Of a stretch of DNA of 64,000 nt, positions 26,667 through 39,311 are shown piece after piece; the first letter of the stretch is position 1, and each line of letters starts with the position of its first letter. This DNA is from Gimesia algae (GTDB lineage: Bacteria; Planctomycetota; Planctomycetia; Planctomycetales; Planctomycetaceae). The DNA lies in NCBI RefSeq assembly GCF_007746795.1, contig NZ_CP036343.1, forward strand, positions 4,191,357 to 4,255,356. The letters run 5' to 3'. The translations under genes were made by a program, and so were the position numbers. The notes below the pieces were generated by a model. That model worked only from the letters and a program-made list of their open reading frames with translations. It did no database searches and had not been told where the DNA came from.

Positions 26667-27593
26667 ATGAAAATGCGTTATCCCACTTTCAGTGACGAAC
26701 AGATTCTTTCAGCCCGTCCTCCCAAACACCAAGTCACCCCGCAACGTCCGTATGCGTTCCTCAATGACACCGAGTATAGGGCAGCGGGACAGACGGCCCA
26801 AATCTCAACCATCTTTCTGACGAATCGAGAGTGCCCATTTCGCTGCCTGATGTGTGATCTCTGGAAAAACACGTTAGACGAGTCCCTGGAATCAGGGCAA
26901 ATTATCGAACAGATCCGTTATGCGCTCAAGAACCTGCCCACCGCCAGTCAGATCAAATTGTATAACAGTGGAAACTTCTTCGATGCCAAAGCCATTCCCC
27001 CGGAAGATCTGCCTGGCATTGCTAGGCTTGTAAAAAACTACGACCGGGTGATTGTGGAAAATCATCCCCTGCTCTGCAATCAGTCCTGCCTTGATTTCCA
27101 GCAGCAAATCAGAGGACAACTGGAAATTGCGCTGGGGCTGGAAACTATCCACCCGGAGATTCTAAAGAGATTGAATAAAAGAATGACACTGGGTGATTTC
27201 ACCCGCGCCAACGAATTTTTATTAAAGCATCAGATTCAAACCCGCGCATTTATTTTATTAAAACCTCCGTTTATGGCAGAACAGGAAGGAATAGACTGGG
27301 CAATTCGCTCAGTAGAATATGCCTTTTCACAAGGTGTCACCTGCTGTTCCCTGATCCCGACGCGTGCAGGGAACGGCATGCTGGAACTATTGGAGCAAAG
27401 TGGTCAGTACAGCCTGCCTGCTTTCACTTCGATTGAAACGACACTGAAATCCTGTCTGCAGCTCAACCAGGGACGGGTCTTCATGGACCTCTGGAACCTG
27501 GATCAACTCTATCAGAGTGAACCCGACCTGCAGCAGCGTCTGATGAGATTAGAGCAGATGAATCTCACTCAGACCATTGACTCTGACGCCTGA
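26667..27593 (+). CDS. radical SAM protein
   Basis: 308 residues. The iron-sulfur motif CPFRCLMC (Cys56, Cys60, Cys63) is the canonical CxxxCxxC. Downstream are KLYNSGNFFD, VENHPLLCNQ, ALGLETIHPEILKRLNKRMT and FILLKPPF, conserved in a group of radical SAM proteins reminiscent of the archaeosine-forming RaSEA and Elp3-like enzymes, although no tRNA-acetyltransferase part is present. No SPASM domain is visible. It is coupled to the asparagine-synthetase-like gene. Archaeosine formation in archaea also combines an amide-forming step with a radical SAM lyase, so RNA or small-molecule modification is a reasonable guess, not more. Confidence 0.8.
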   Translation: MKMRYPTFSDEQILSARPPKHQVTPQRPYAFLNDTEYRAAGQTAQISTIFLTNRECPFRCLMCDLWKNTLDESLESGQIIEQIRYALKNLPTASQIKLYNSGNFFDAKAIPPEDLPGIARLVKNYDRVIVENHPLLCNQSCLDFQQQIRGQLEIALGLETIHPEILKRLNKRMTLGDFTRANEFLLKHQIQTRAFILLKPPFMAEQEGIDWAIRSVEYAFSQGVTCCSLIPTRAGNGMLELLEQSGQYSLPAFTSIETTLKSCLQLNQGRVFMDLWNLDQLYQSEPDLQQRLMRLEQMNLTQTIDSDA

Positions 27594-27604
27594 TATGACA
27601 CTGC

Positions 27605-30641
<3,037 letters not shown>

Positions 30642-30787
30642 TGTAATCTATCCTCGAATTGAATTTGGTTCGATTTCTGAAAGCAGGTAAGCACCGGCAT
30701 ACCTGCAGTGTAGTCGGTTTTATCGAAATCGCAATACATGGTCTGCGTGCTGCGTGTCTTCCAGATCGCATTACATTTTACTCCCGG

Positions 30788-30876
30788 GCACATCACATTT
30801 TACTATAGCGCCCCGACCCACAATACTCGATCCAAACGGCCCTGGAGCCCCTACAGTAAAACTGGACACCGTCTAA
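30788..30876 (+). repeat. dispersed palindromic repeat, copy B
   Basis: A divergent copy: it keeps the central ACTCGATCCAAACGG and the end CTACAGTAAAACTGGACAC, but the internal stem is damaged (GCGCCCC against GGAGCCC). It abuts the 3' end of the antiporter gene. A half-site resembling its left end (GATCGCATTACATTTTACT) lies just upstream. Confidence 0.7.
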
Positions 30877-30881
30877 ATGGA

Positions 30882-32588
30882 TCACTTCACTTCATTGCTT
30901 TGAGCAGATCGGTGACCTTTGATGTAATATTTTAATATCTCCCAGCGTCGAATCACCCCCAGCATCCGATGAGGCTGCTCGCGGGAGACAACCGGCAAAC
31001 AGTCAAAAGAATCTTCACGGAATTTGCTCCAGACGCGTGCCAGGGAGTCATCAGGATAGACCACCGTTTCCAGATTATTCGCCAGGTCGGCCGCACGTAC
31101 CAGTGACCCTATCTTCGGGTCAAACAGGGTATTACTCAAATCCTGATAGCGAATCACTCCCACTACTTCCTCCTGAGGACCTAAAACAGGAAATGTGTTA
31201 TCGTGACTGTGTTCAATAAAAGAGATCACTTCATTAAATGTTGCTGTCTGCGAGATGCCTTTTACATTTTTGCGGTAAAGCTGTTCCACTAAAATCTGAT
31301 CCGGGGGTTGATCTATTTCCGAAAGCAATCCAAAAGATACCAGAAAGCGCCGAATCATCGACTGGAATTCACTGATCGGATCACCGGCCGTATGATGGAT
31401 GGCGTTAATCAACGGAACCTCACCCGCCCGCAGCACAGACTGGCGGATCATAATCGGACCGACAATCTCAAAGAACACAACGGAGCCTAAAATGATCGTC
31501 TGTAGATGCCCTCCCAGCACCGGGTCGCGACTGACGGCTATGCCTGAAAGAGCAATCGCGGCTCCCGCCTGGGCAAACAGAGTGGTTCCCAGCCACAGGG
31601 AGACTTCCGGTTCTTCCTTACGCATTCGGGCGGGTACAAATATTCCGATATATTTACCCAGTAGACGGAACACAATATAACTGGTCCCGATCAGCCCCGC
31701 ATCGATGAACTGACTCGGTTTTAATTCTGCACCATGAATAATAAAAAACAGGACGCACAAAAACCCGGTCAGAGGATATAATTCGGCCTCGACTTTGGGA
31801 ACCTCTTCCTCTGTCAATGAGTTGGCGACCGTGAATCCCATCGCCAGAAACGTCAGCATATAAGGCATCCCGGTCGTACGGCATAATCCCAATGCGATCG
31901 CAATCAATGCGATGAACATAATCATTCGGCGGCTACCTTTAATGATTGAACTGCCGTAGCTGATCATCAGACCGCCGAACACACCAATAAAGATCGAACC
32001 AAAAATGTCCAGCCCCAGATGTCCCAGTTGAGTAAATACCGAACTGCTCTGACTGTCTCCCTGAAAGAAATAGACGGCGACAAAGATAATCTCGAAAGCG
32101 ACAATGGAGACTAAATTATTCAGCGCGACCAGGATGCCTGTATATTCTGAAATCGAACCTTCCGACTGCATTTCTTTCAGCACCAGAATCGTGGTGGCAG
32201 GCGCAGTGGCAATCGCCATTGCCCCCAATAGAATCGCAGCGCTCCCGGACTCACCTACCAGCAGTAAGCCGATAAAGACAATAAAAAATGTTGCCAGGAT
32301 TTCACCTACCGAGAGTGGCAGAACGCGCCGAAACAATCGCCTCAGGCGCGAGAGTGTAAAATGGTTCCCCAGACCAAATAAGACCAGCGCCATCGCCAGA
32401 TCAGTCAGTGGTCTCAATTCCTCAAGATGCTTATGGGGAATCAGGTCCAGCAGCGCAGGCCCTAGAATCACACCCATTAATAAATAGGCGGTCACCTTGG
32501 GAAGACGAAACAGCTCTCCCAGTGTTCCTGAGAGCAGACCGGCAGACAGAAATATTCCCAGTGTAAAGATAATGTGCCAAGAGCCCAT
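30882..32588 (-). CDS. CPA2-type cation:proton antiporter with C-terminal CBS domains
   Basis: 568 residues. The first about 390 contain 11-13 hydrophobic helices with the Na+/H+ exchanger (KefB/CPA2) pattern: GTLGELFRLPKVTAYLLMGV at the start, GAMAIATAPATTILVLKE in the ion-binding region and LGTTLFAQAGAAIALSGIAV. Instead of a TrkA-N domain the cytoplasmic C-terminus carries a pair of CBS motifs (about 430-560; FPVLGPQEEVVGVIRYQD and LPVVSREQPHRMLGVIRRWE), likely sensing adenine nucleotides. It exchanges K+ or Na+ for protons in the inner membrane. It stands alone between repeat copy B and an aldehyde dehydrogenase. Confidence 0.88.
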   Translation of the reverse strand: MGSWHIIFTLGIFLSAGLLSGTLGELFRLPKVTAYLLMGVILGPALLDLIPHKHLEELRPLTDLAMALVLFGLGNHFTLSRLRRLFRRVLPLSVGEILATFFIVFIGLLLVGESGSAAILLGAMAIATAPATTILVLKEMQSEGSISEYTGILVALNNLVSIVAFEIIFVAVYFFQGDSQSSSVFTQLGHLGLDIFGSIFIGVFGGLMISYGSSIIKGSRRMIMFIALIAIALGLCRTTGMPYMLTFLAMGFTVANSLTEEEVPKVEAELYPLTGFLCVLFFIIHGAELKPSQFIDAGLIGTSYIVFRLLGKYIGIFVPARMRKEEPEVSLWLGTTLFAQAGAAIALSGIAVSRDPVLGGHLQTIILGSVVFFEIVGPIMIRQSVLRAGEVPLINAIHHTAGDPISEFQSMIRRFLVSFGLLSEIDQPPDQILVEQLYRKNVKGISQTATFNEVISFIEHSHDNTFPVLGPQEEVVGVIRYQDLSNTLFDPKIGSLVRAADLANNLETVVYPDDSLARVWSKFREDSFDCLPVVSREQPHRMLGVIRRWEILKYYIKGHRSAQSNEVK

Positions 32589-32776
32589 TCGAACGTCCTG
32601 TTCTTAAGTAATCGATGACCAGATACGGGCCGATTATAGCAGATCACCAGTTTCGGTCGATCCTCAGACTCTAATCCGCGCCAGAAATATTTGATTCTAA
32701 ACTACTATGTGACAGTAAGTTCGAACACTAGCATGAACGGCATTCCATACAAGAGATGACTTCCGGACCTGATAAT

Positions 32777-34255
32777 TCAGTCCAGGTTCATCGTCACGGT
32801 TTTCAGCTCTGTGTAACTGGCCAGACCCGCAGCACCGAGTTCGCGTCCGATTCCGCTGCGTTTAAATCCACCAAAGGGAGCGGCTGCGTCAAACACATCA
32901 TAACAGTTCACCCAGACAGTCCCCGCTTTGATCCGATCAGCCATCAGATGCGCCTTTTTCACATCACTGGTCCAGACAGCAGCAGCCAGACCAAAATGAG
33001 TGTTATTCGCACGAGCAACAACTTCTTCCATATTCTTGAAAGGCAGGATACTCAATACCGGACCGAAGATCTCATCGGTGGCAATCGACATTTCGTCGGT
33101 CACATGATCAAAAATCGTCGGTTCCACGAAATAACCTTTGGAGCCAAATCGAGATCCCCCTGTGACACACTTTGCCCCAGCATCGGTTCCCTTCTGAATA
33201 TAGCTCAGAATTTTTTCCATCTGGGCCTGATCCACCTGGGGTCCTTGTGTCGTTTCCGGATTCAGCGGATTACCCAGTTTTCGGGCCGCTGCTTTCGCGG
33301 CAATTTTTGCAACGAATTCTTCATGCACCGATTCTTCCACAAACAGTCGGCTCCCGGCACAGCAGCATTGCCCCTGATTGAAGAACAGGCCGAATTCCGC
33401 GCCGGCAACAGCTGCATCCAGATCGCAGTCCGCAAACACGACATTAGGGCTCTTTCCGCCCAGTTCAAATGTCAATCGCTTCAAGGTTGCCGCGGCATCT
33501 GCCATGATGATTTTGGCGGTCGCGTCTTCGCCCGTAAACGCGATTTTATCGACATCCGGATGTTTCACCAGTGCAGCGCCTGCTGTAGGTCCGTAACCGG
33601 GAACAACATTAATGACGCCCGGAGGGATTCCCGCTTCCAGCGCGAGTTCCGCAAGTCGCAGACAGGATAACGGTGTCTGTTCTGCGGGTTTCATTACAAT
33701 CGTACAACCCGCCGTCAAAGCAGGCGCCCATTTCCACGCGACCATTAACAGCGGAAAATTCCAGGGAATGATCTGGCCAGCGACACCCAGTGGTTCGCGC
33801 CGGGTGTAACAGAAATGGTTTCCACGAATAGGAATCGTGGTTCCTTCAATCTTGTCAGCCCAACCGGCGTAATAACGCAGACAGTCAATCACCAGTGGCA
33901 AGTCAGCAGCACGGCTGTCGCGGATCGGCTTCCCGTTATCCAGCGATTCCAGAGCCGCCAGCTCTTCGATGTTTTCCTCGATCAAATCCGCCAGACGATA
34001 GATCAGTCGACCACGATCTCGTGCATCCATTTTAGACCAGGGACCTGATTCAAAAGCTTTGCGGGCGGCTTTCACTGCCAGATCAATATCGGCAGCATCC
34101 CCTTCAGCGACTTCGGCGATGACCTCTTCCGTCGCGGGATTAATCGTTGCGAATGTTTTTCCGCTGATCGCATCCACCCATTTTCCATCAATCAGCAGTT
34201 GCGTCTGTCGGACCTGGGGGGTGTCGGCTACGGTATCAAGAATCTCTGTCGCCAT
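32777..34255 (-). CDS. NAD(P)-dependent aldehyde dehydrogenase
   Basis: 492 residues, standard for the ALDH superfamily. Visible: [14 protein letters not shown] (cofactor site), [11 protein letters not shown], the catalytic Glu in [12 protein letters not shown] and the catalytic Cys in [11 protein letters not shown], then [12 protein letters not shown] and [14 protein letters not shown] at the end. The usual GSTEVG loop reads GEDATAK. Closest in pattern to the cytosolic class 1/2 or betaine-aldehyde-type enzymes that oxidise aldehydes to acids; the substrate cannot be fixed. A single gene flanked by repeat copies, upstream gap 34256-34648 with no other gene. Confidence 0.92.
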   Translation of the reverse strand: MATEILDTVADTPQVRQTQLLIDGKWVDAISGKTFATINPATEEVIAEVAEGDAADIDLAVKAARKAFESGPWSKMDARDRGRLIYRLADLIEENIEELAALESLDNGKPIRDSRAADLPLVIDCLRYYAGWADKIEGTTIPIRGNHFCYTRREPLGVAGQIIPWNFPLLMVAWKWAPALTAGCTIVMKPAEQTPLSCLRLAELALEAGIPPGVINVVPGYGPTAGAALVKHPDVDKIAFTGEDATAKIIMADAAATLKRLTFELGGKSPNVVFADCDLDAAVAGAEFGLFFNQGQCCCAGSRLFVEESVHEEFVAKIAAKAAARKLGNPLNPETTQGPQVDQAQMEKILSYIQKGTDAGAKCVTGGSRFGSKGYFVEPTIFDHVTDEMSIATDEIFGPVLSILPFKNMEEVVARANNTHFGLAAAVWTSDVKKAHLMADRIKAGTVWVNCYDVFDAAAPFGGFKRSGIGRELGAAGLASYTELKTVTMNLD

Positions 34256-34345
34256 GACTGAATCTCCTGAGAATATGTTGAGCGTTTAAATTCATCAGGA
34301 CGGGATTAGTTGTCCTGCGAAGGTTGGATACTGCCTTCTAGATCG

Positions 34346-34432
34346 CATCACATTTAACCATAGCGTCTCCCGTACTATTATACTCGATCCATCTGGTTTT
34401 GGAGACGCTACAGTAAAACTGGACACAGTCTT
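34346..34432 (+). repeat. dispersed palindromic repeat, copy C
   Basis: Best-preserved copy: GCATCACATTTAACCATAGC at the left, internal stem TAGCGTCTCC/GGAGACGCTA, central ATTATACTCGATCCATCTGG, and the right end CAGTAAAACTGGACACAGTC. Located upstream of the aldehyde dehydrogenase gene. Confidence 0.85.
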
Positions 34433-34620
34433 GAACGTTCATTCTGATTAAATTGAATCAGGTTCTCAAGAGGGATAGGCTTATGCGCGTAAAAAAGCCT
34501 GAGAACAGATAGAAGAGATGCCACTGAAATCCAATGCAGCTTACACCTGAAAGATTGAAGAGTGTGGTCCAGGCATACTAACAGAACACCCGGGCTTTCA
34601 GGGCTGAGTAAACAGAACGA

Positions 34621-34645
34621 GAGACGCTATGGTTAAATGTGATGC
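34621..34645 (-). repeat. dispersed palindromic repeat, copy D (left end only)
   Basis: Twenty-five bases identical to the left end of copy C, inverted, ending at the stop region of the ketosynthase gene. The rest of the element is missing. Together with copy C it brackets about 190 bases without a gene. Confidence 0.7.
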
Positions 34646-34648
34646 GCT

Positions 34649-35938
34649 CTAGATGGCCCGCAGGATAGCAGCAGCAGTTTGACCAAACGAGGTGCGACTG
34701 ACTGTCATGGCTGTCCGTTTTGACATGGGACGAACGTCGCCATGAATGACATCCAGATTACATAAAGGATCTGGAGTTTCATAATTCAAAGTCGCCGGTG
34801 TAGCACCATGGCGGAGTGAAAGAATGCTTGCAGCCAGTTCGACAGCACCTGAGCCAGCATCAAAATGACCAAAGTAGCTCTTGAGAGCGGTGATCGGAAT
34901 CTTAATCGCATCATCGCCAAACAGACGATGGTAAGCTCTGGCTTCAACCTGGTCATCAATTTTCGTGCTCTTGCCGTGTGCATTAATGTGCCCCAATTGG
35001 TGAGGCATTAAATTAGCCTGACGCATCGCAGATTCAACGGCACGGATCAGACCAGTGTCACTTTCCTGATCACTGTTTGTGTCAGATCGCCCATCACAGC
35101 CAGCGCCCAGCCCAATGACTTCCGCATAAATTTCGGCACCGCGACGAACTGCGTGGTCATAATTTTCGACCACAAAAGCAGCAGCCCCTTCACCGAGAAT
35201 CGTACCAGTGCGAAAACGGTCGAATGGACGACAGGCACGCTTGGGATCTTCATCCCGCGATAACAGATCGATCAGATTTTTGCGAGACAGGTCGACCGGA
35301 TTAATATTGGATGTACAGGCTCCGACGACCATACAGTCGACAGCACCACGTCTGATCCAACGCATCGCTTCTGCTAATGCGAGCAGTGCCGATGAATCCT
35401 GGCTGGTAATGGTATTATTGGGTCCCTGTGCATTATGTTCGATCGAGATATGGCAGGCGGGCATATTGGGTAACTGCCGCAACATCCACAGGGGGGTAAT
35501 CTGTCCCATGGTATCTTCACCCCAGCGGGTGACTTCGAAGGAGTTATCTTCGGCACAAAGTTTGACAGCTGCGACGAGTTCATCAGGAGTGGTAGGAATA
35601 TGTCCTGCACCAAAGGATACGCCAAACCGTTCCGGATCAACCACCCCACGCTTGATGCCTGCATTTTTGACAGCATCAGAAGCAGCGGCTACACCCAGTT
35701 GAATATCTCGAGACATTACTTTCAGGAATTTTTTGTTGTAGAGATGCACCTCGGGATTGAAGTCTTTTACTTCTCCCGCGAGTTTTGAAGGCAAATTCTC
35801 AGTCGGAATCGACTCAAGTCGACTAATCCCCGTTTTGCCTGAGCATATGTTCTGCCAGAAAGTATCGATACCGATACCGATTGGAGAAACAATTCCAATT
35901 CCAGAAATAACTACGCGTGTCTGATTTGACCCAGCCAT
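34649..35938 (-). CDS. beta-ketoacyl synthase-like protein lacking the catalytic Cys
   Basis: 429 residues with the FabF/KAS-II thiolase fold (VVISGIGIVSPIGIG at the start). The catalytic His motifs are kept: NAHGKSTKIDD and KSYFGHFDAGSGA. At the nucleophile position FabF has TACTSG after GPSISIA, whereas here the order is GPNNTITSQDSS, so the Cys aligns with Asp181 preceded by Gln180. It is therefore probably not a condensing enzyme by itself; it may act as a chain-length-factor-like subunit or decarboxylase, or in an unrelated reaction. No acyl carrier protein or partner synthase is adjacent. It is preceded by a 590-base gene-free region. Confidence 0.85.
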   Translation of the reverse strand: MAGSNQTRVVISGIGIVSPIGIGIDTFWQNICSGKTGISRLESIPTENLPSKLAGEVKDFNPEVHLYNKKFLKVMSRDIQLGVAAASDAVKNAGIKRGVVDPERFGVSFGAGHIPTTPDELVAAVKLCAEDNSFEVTRWGEDTMGQITPLWMLRQLPNMPACHISIEHNAQGPNNTITSQDSSALLALAEAMRWIRRGAVDCMVVGACTSNINPVDLSRKNLIDLLSRDEDPKRACRPFDRFRTGTILGEGAAAFVVENYDHAVRRGAEIYAEVIGLGAGCDGRSDTNSDQESDTGLIRAVESAMRQANLMPHQLGHINAHGKSTKIDDQVEARAYHRLFGDDAIKIPITALKSYFGHFDAGSGAVELAASILSLRHGATPATLNYETPDPLCNLDVIHGDVRPMSKRTAMTVSRTSFGQTAAAILRAI

Positions 35939-36531
35939 CTTAGCTTGACCCTCAATCTCCTATAGCGAAACAGTACAAATCCATTAACGGTACTATTTAA
36001 AACCATAGTTATAAGATCTTTGAAACTCTCAGCTTAACACAAGTGTGCTCAGTACTCTGGGAGTAACTTTTGCAGCTTCTATGAGTTCCTTCTCTTTATA
36101 TATATCGGAAAAAGATAACCTCAAAGCTGAGAGCGATCTCAAACCCTTTGATTAATATCCATAAGCTCTAACAATTAAACAAGTTATTCAACAATAACCG
36201 TTTACAGGCCCAGTCGTTACCGGGGACAGAAGTCGCTCCGGATTGAGCCCGCAGAGCTTAAGGAAGGTGCTTTAAAAAGCAAGGGTATGTGAGAGCAAAA
36301 CTCCCGTTTTCAGGTTGGAAATCCTTTTCGCAGGTTCGAGTGAAATCAGTTCAGATCTACTAATACAATTGAGGTCCCCTTCAACTATATCTAGTATCTG
36401 ATTGATACCATTCGATGTGTATTACACACTTTGCCGATTAGTTTGTCAAGCGATTTTCCAGAAAAGCTGATTTCTCTGATACTTCCAGCTCAAAGTCGCT
36501 AAACTCCCTGATCGGCAGTCTCCCGATGGTT
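35939..36531. other. 593-base region without a gene
   Basis: AT-rich sequence with TATATATA at about 36097. No frame with a credible start and codon pattern is seen on either strand, nor an obvious RNA fold. It may contain the promoter of the ketosynthase-like gene. Confidence 0.5.
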
Positions 36532-36975
36532 TCAGGCATCTTTGATCTCAAAAACCGCCTCAATCTCAACGGCAACACCTGTCGGCAATGCGGCGAAACC
36601 CAAGGCACTACGGGCATGATAGCCGTCGCCGGTTTTGCCATATAGATCATGAAACAGGTCCGAGGCACCGTTAATTACCAGATGCTGGTCTGTGAAATCG
36701 GGTGTCGAGTTCACGCAGCCCAGCAGCTTGACGACCTTCAAACCGTCCAGAGAGCCATGCTCATCACGTACTGAGCGCAGAATCTTGATCGCACAGTCGC
36801 GGGCAGCTGCCTGACCTTCTTCCACTGATACATTTTCCCCCAGTCGGCCTTTCTGATCGCTGACATGCCCCGATGTCATCAGCAGATTACCGCTACGGAT
36901 GCAGAGATTTAGATATCCGGGTTCAATCGGTTCAAAAACCAGACCTAACTCAGCCGCTTTTTGCTCAACAGACAT
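36532..36975 (-). CDS. RidA/YjgF family protein
   Basis: 147 residues counted from ATG 36975, where AAGGAG lies six bases upstream. The Rid fold is visible: LLMTSGHVSDQKGRLGENV, then KILRSVRDEHGSLD, and the C-terminal HARSALGFAALPTGVAVEIE, which contains the conserved Arg that binds the carboxylate of enamine/imine intermediates. Archetypal RidA hydrolyses reactive imines made by PLP enzymes such as threonine dehydratase; this longer form, with Cys in VKLLGCVNST, belongs to another Rid subgroup. It is the last gene on the strand after yraN. Confidence 0.9.
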   Translation of the reverse strand: MSVEQKAAELGLVFEPIEPGYLNLCIRSGNLLMTSGHVSDQKGRLGENVSVEEGQAAARDCAIKILRSVRDEHGSLDGLKVVKLLGCVNSTPDFTDQHLVINGASDLFHDLYGKTGDGYHARSALGFAALPTGVAVEIEAVFEIKDA

Positions 36976-37152
36976 ACTCGACTCCTTCAGATGCAAACAG
37001 TTTCTCAAACAACCAGTCAGTGACCGCATTCACCGTGTCAACAACGCCTGGATGCAGCCACTCAAGATCACAAACTCTTGACTGAAAGCGCATCTGCCAG
37101 CGTGGACAGAGCCAATGTAGAAGGATCGTCAGAAGATTACAATCCTGTGGGA

Positions 37153-37551
37153 TTACGTAAAAAACTGAAACTCGCCAGAAGGAGCGAACGCGTTCTTAAA
37201 ATGCCGTATTTCCGGTTGCGACTGGTCGGAACTCCACAAAATCGAGATAACATCAAACCGTGCCGGCTGCGACAACAACTGCTGCTTTTTTAGAAAAACA
37301 CCTGCCAGACGGGTCAGTTGTTTCTGTTTCTGCAGGGTGACCGCCTCAAAGGGCTGGCCTTTCGCATCGCTCTTGCGGGTTTTGACTTCGATAAAAACGA
37401 CCGTTTCGCCATCGAGTGCGATCACATCGATTTCACCATGATCCGTCCTGTATTGCCTCGCAATGATCGAATACCCCAACTGCTTCAAAAAGCGAACTGC
37501 TGCGCGTTCGCCTTTATCTCCCAGTAATCGACTGAGCCATTTTCCAGCCAT
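37153..37551 (-). CDS. yraN: YraN family (UPF0102) endonuclease-like protein
   Basis: 132 residues. The restriction-endonuclease-like core is clear: RFLKQLGYSIIARQYRTDHG, EIDVIALDGETVVFIEVKTRK with the catalytic E/D-x-ExK acidic residues, then VTLQKQKQLTRLAG. The family is widespread next to the ribosomal rplS/rnhB genes; its cellular role is unsettled. The position downstream of rplS matches the usual neighbourhood. Confidence 0.92.
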   Translation of the reverse strand: MAGKWLSRLLGDKGERAAVRFLKQLGYSIIARQYRTDHGEIDVIALDGETVVFIEVKTRKSDAKGQPFEAVTLQKQKQLTRLAGVFLKKQQLLSQPARFDVISILWSSDQSQPEIRHFKNAFAPSGEFQFFT

Positions 37552-37658
37552 GTTCGAATACCGTCAACAGGGGTGAAGTCGCCCCATCTCTAAAGCGCAT
37601 CGGGCAACTGATTCAGGAGCACCGGAACAGGCCCAGTGCTCCTGCTGCATTTTCGATG

Positions 37659-38024
37659 TTACTCGGCGTCTTTGACTTTGGCACGACGTTCGGTCAGGCG
37701 AGTTGCTTTACCAACGCGGTCACGCAGGTAGTACAACTTGGCGCGACGGACACGACCATGTCGTTTGATTTCCAGCTTGGCGATTTTAGGTGAATTCACG
37801 GGAAAAATCCGCTCGACCCCTTCACCGGCAACGATGCGACGCACTGTGAAGTTTTCACGTGTTCCACCACCGCGGCTGGCGATAATCACGCCACTGAAAA
37901 TCTGGATGCGCTCTTTGTCACCTTCCTGGATTCGTGTGTGCACATCAACGGTATCGCCGATTTCAAACTGAAGTGGCTCTTCGCGAAGGCTGGACGCTTC
38001 TACTTTTTTCAATAATTCCTGCAT
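37659..38024 (-). CDS. rplS: 50S ribosomal protein L19
   Basis: 121 residues, normal size. The KOW-like beta-rich core FEIGDTVDVHTRIQEGDKER, IQIFSGVIIASRGGG, FTVRRIVAGEGVERIFPVNS and the C-terminal VRRAKLYYLRDRVGKATRL are diagnostic. It sits at the 30S-50S interface. It follows trmD on the same strand, as in most bacteria. A hairpin (37614-37644, AGGAGCAC/GTGCTCCT) after the stop may end the unit before yraN. Confidence 0.98.
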   Translation of the reverse strand: MQELLKKVEASSLREEPLQFEIGDTVDVHTRIQEGDKERIQIFSGVIIASRGGGTRENFTVRRIVAGEGVERIFPVNSPKIAKLEIKRHGRVRRAKLYYLRDRVGKATRLTERRAKVKDAE

Positions 38025-38099
38025 GACTCAAAGTCCTCTTGGTACATTCTCCGGAGCCCTGACAAGGACACCTCTAATGCACTGTTTACAATATCTGGT

Positions 38100-38801
38100 T
38101 TAAGTTGAATTTGATTCCGATTCAGTTAACAGATCACTGCGTCGTTCACGAGTTCGCAACAGGCTCTGCTCATGACGCCAGCGGGCTATCTCCTGATGGT
38201 TTCCACTTAACAACACTTCCGGAACTTCCATTCCACGAAAGTTTTGAGGCCGCGTGTACTGCGGATATTCCAGCAGCCCCGATTCGGAAAAGGAATCGTA
38301 TTTGGCACTGCTTTCATCACCCAGTACTCCCGGTATTAACCGGATCACAGTCTCAATAATTAACATGGCCGGGACTTCCCCTCCATTGGTAATGAAGTCA
38401 CCCGCCGATATTTCCATTGGCTCAAGACCAATGCGGATTCGTTCGTCGAACCCTTCGTATCTTCCACAAAGCAAAGTCAGTTGTCGTTCTTTCGATAATT
38501 CCTGTGCCAGGCTTTGATTTAATGTCCGCCCCTGGGGGGTTAACATGATCAGTTTACCCGGCTCAGGAATGACTTTCTGAACGTGTTCTACACATTGAAA
38601 CACCGTGTCACAGCCAATCAGCATTCCCGGCCCGCCACCATAAGGGCGATCATCTACCGAGGCGTGTTTGTCTGTGGCCCAGTCTCGAAAATTCCAACGT
38701 TGAATCTCAACCAGTTGATTCTGGATGGCCCGCTTGAGCAGGCCCTGTTCCAGATAGCTGTCAAACAGTTCGGGAAACAAAGTCAGAATATCAAATCGCA
38801 T
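38100..38801 (-). CDS. trmD: tRNA (guanine-N1)-methyltransferase
   Basis: 233 residues of the SPOUT family. [20 protein letters not shown], the [12 protein letters not shown] motif, [10 protein letters not shown], the trefoil-knot SAM site [30 protein letters not shown] and the C-terminal [20 protein letters not shown] are all present. It methylates G37 of tRNAs to prevent frameshifting. The gene directly follows rpsP with a 43-base gap; the rimM gene that often lies between them is absent. Confidence 0.98.
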   Translation of the reverse strand: MRFDILTLFPELFDSYLEQGLLKRAIQNQLVEIQRWNFRDWATDKHASVDDRPYGGGPGMLIGCDTVFQCVEHVQKVIPEPGKLIMLTPQGRTLNQSLAQELSKERQLTLLCGRYEGFDERIRIGLEPMEISAGDFITNGGEVPAMLIIETVIRLIPGVLGDESSAKYDSFSESGLLEYPQYTRPQNFRGMEVPEVLLSGNHQEIARWRHEQSLLRTRERRSDLLTESESNST

Positions 38802-38844
38802 AAAGCTCTCTCAGAGCGAAACTGTTTCAAAACGACTCAGAAAA

Positions 38845-39216
38845 TTACTCTTCTGAGGGGGTTTCTTCTGCAGCAGCTTCTTCTGTTGCTTCTTCAGCTT
38901 CTGGTTCCGGCTCGGGAGCAGGCTCTTTAGGAGCAGTCAGAGGTGCCGGAGCAGCCGCTGTACCAAATTTATTTTTCTTGACCTTCTTGATGAGTGTAGC
39001 CACGTTTTCCGAAGGCTTTGCACCTACAGACATCCAGTAGTCTACGCGTTCCATGTTGATTTCGACGCGTTTTGACTTATCGGCTACTGAAGTATCATAA
39101 GTACCGATTTCTTCAATTGCTGCACCATCACGTTGTTTGCGTGAATCCATTACACAAATACGATAGAAGGGGCGATGCTTACGTCCCATTCTTTTCATAC
39201 GAATACGAACTGCCAC
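38845..39216 (-). CDS. rpsP: 30S ribosomal protein S16 with acidic tail
   Basis: 123 residues from GTG 39216 (AAGGAG eight bases upstream), giving the canonical start MAVRIRMKRMGRKHRPFYRI. The core ends at about residue 85 (MSVGAKPSENVATLI). The last 37 residues form an Ala/Pro/Glu-rich tail (EPEPEAEEATEEAAAEE) not found in short S16 proteins. Longer upstream starts are rejected because they lack the family N-terminus. First of the rpsP-trmD-rplS series after ffh. Confidence 0.96.
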   Translation of the reverse strand: MAVRIRMKRMGRKHRPFYRICVMDSRKQRDGAAIEEIGTYDTSVADKSKRVEINMERVDYWMSVGAKPSENVATLIKKVKKNKFGTAAAPAPLTAPKEPAPEPEPEAEEATEEAAAEETPSEE

Positions 39217-39311
39217 TAAATTCTCCTTTAGGTAACTAACTCTAATCTTATGGAAGATACAAAATGTTGTAAGAGACTCTGACTCGAACACAGCGCTTAC
39301 CGTCAGTCCGA

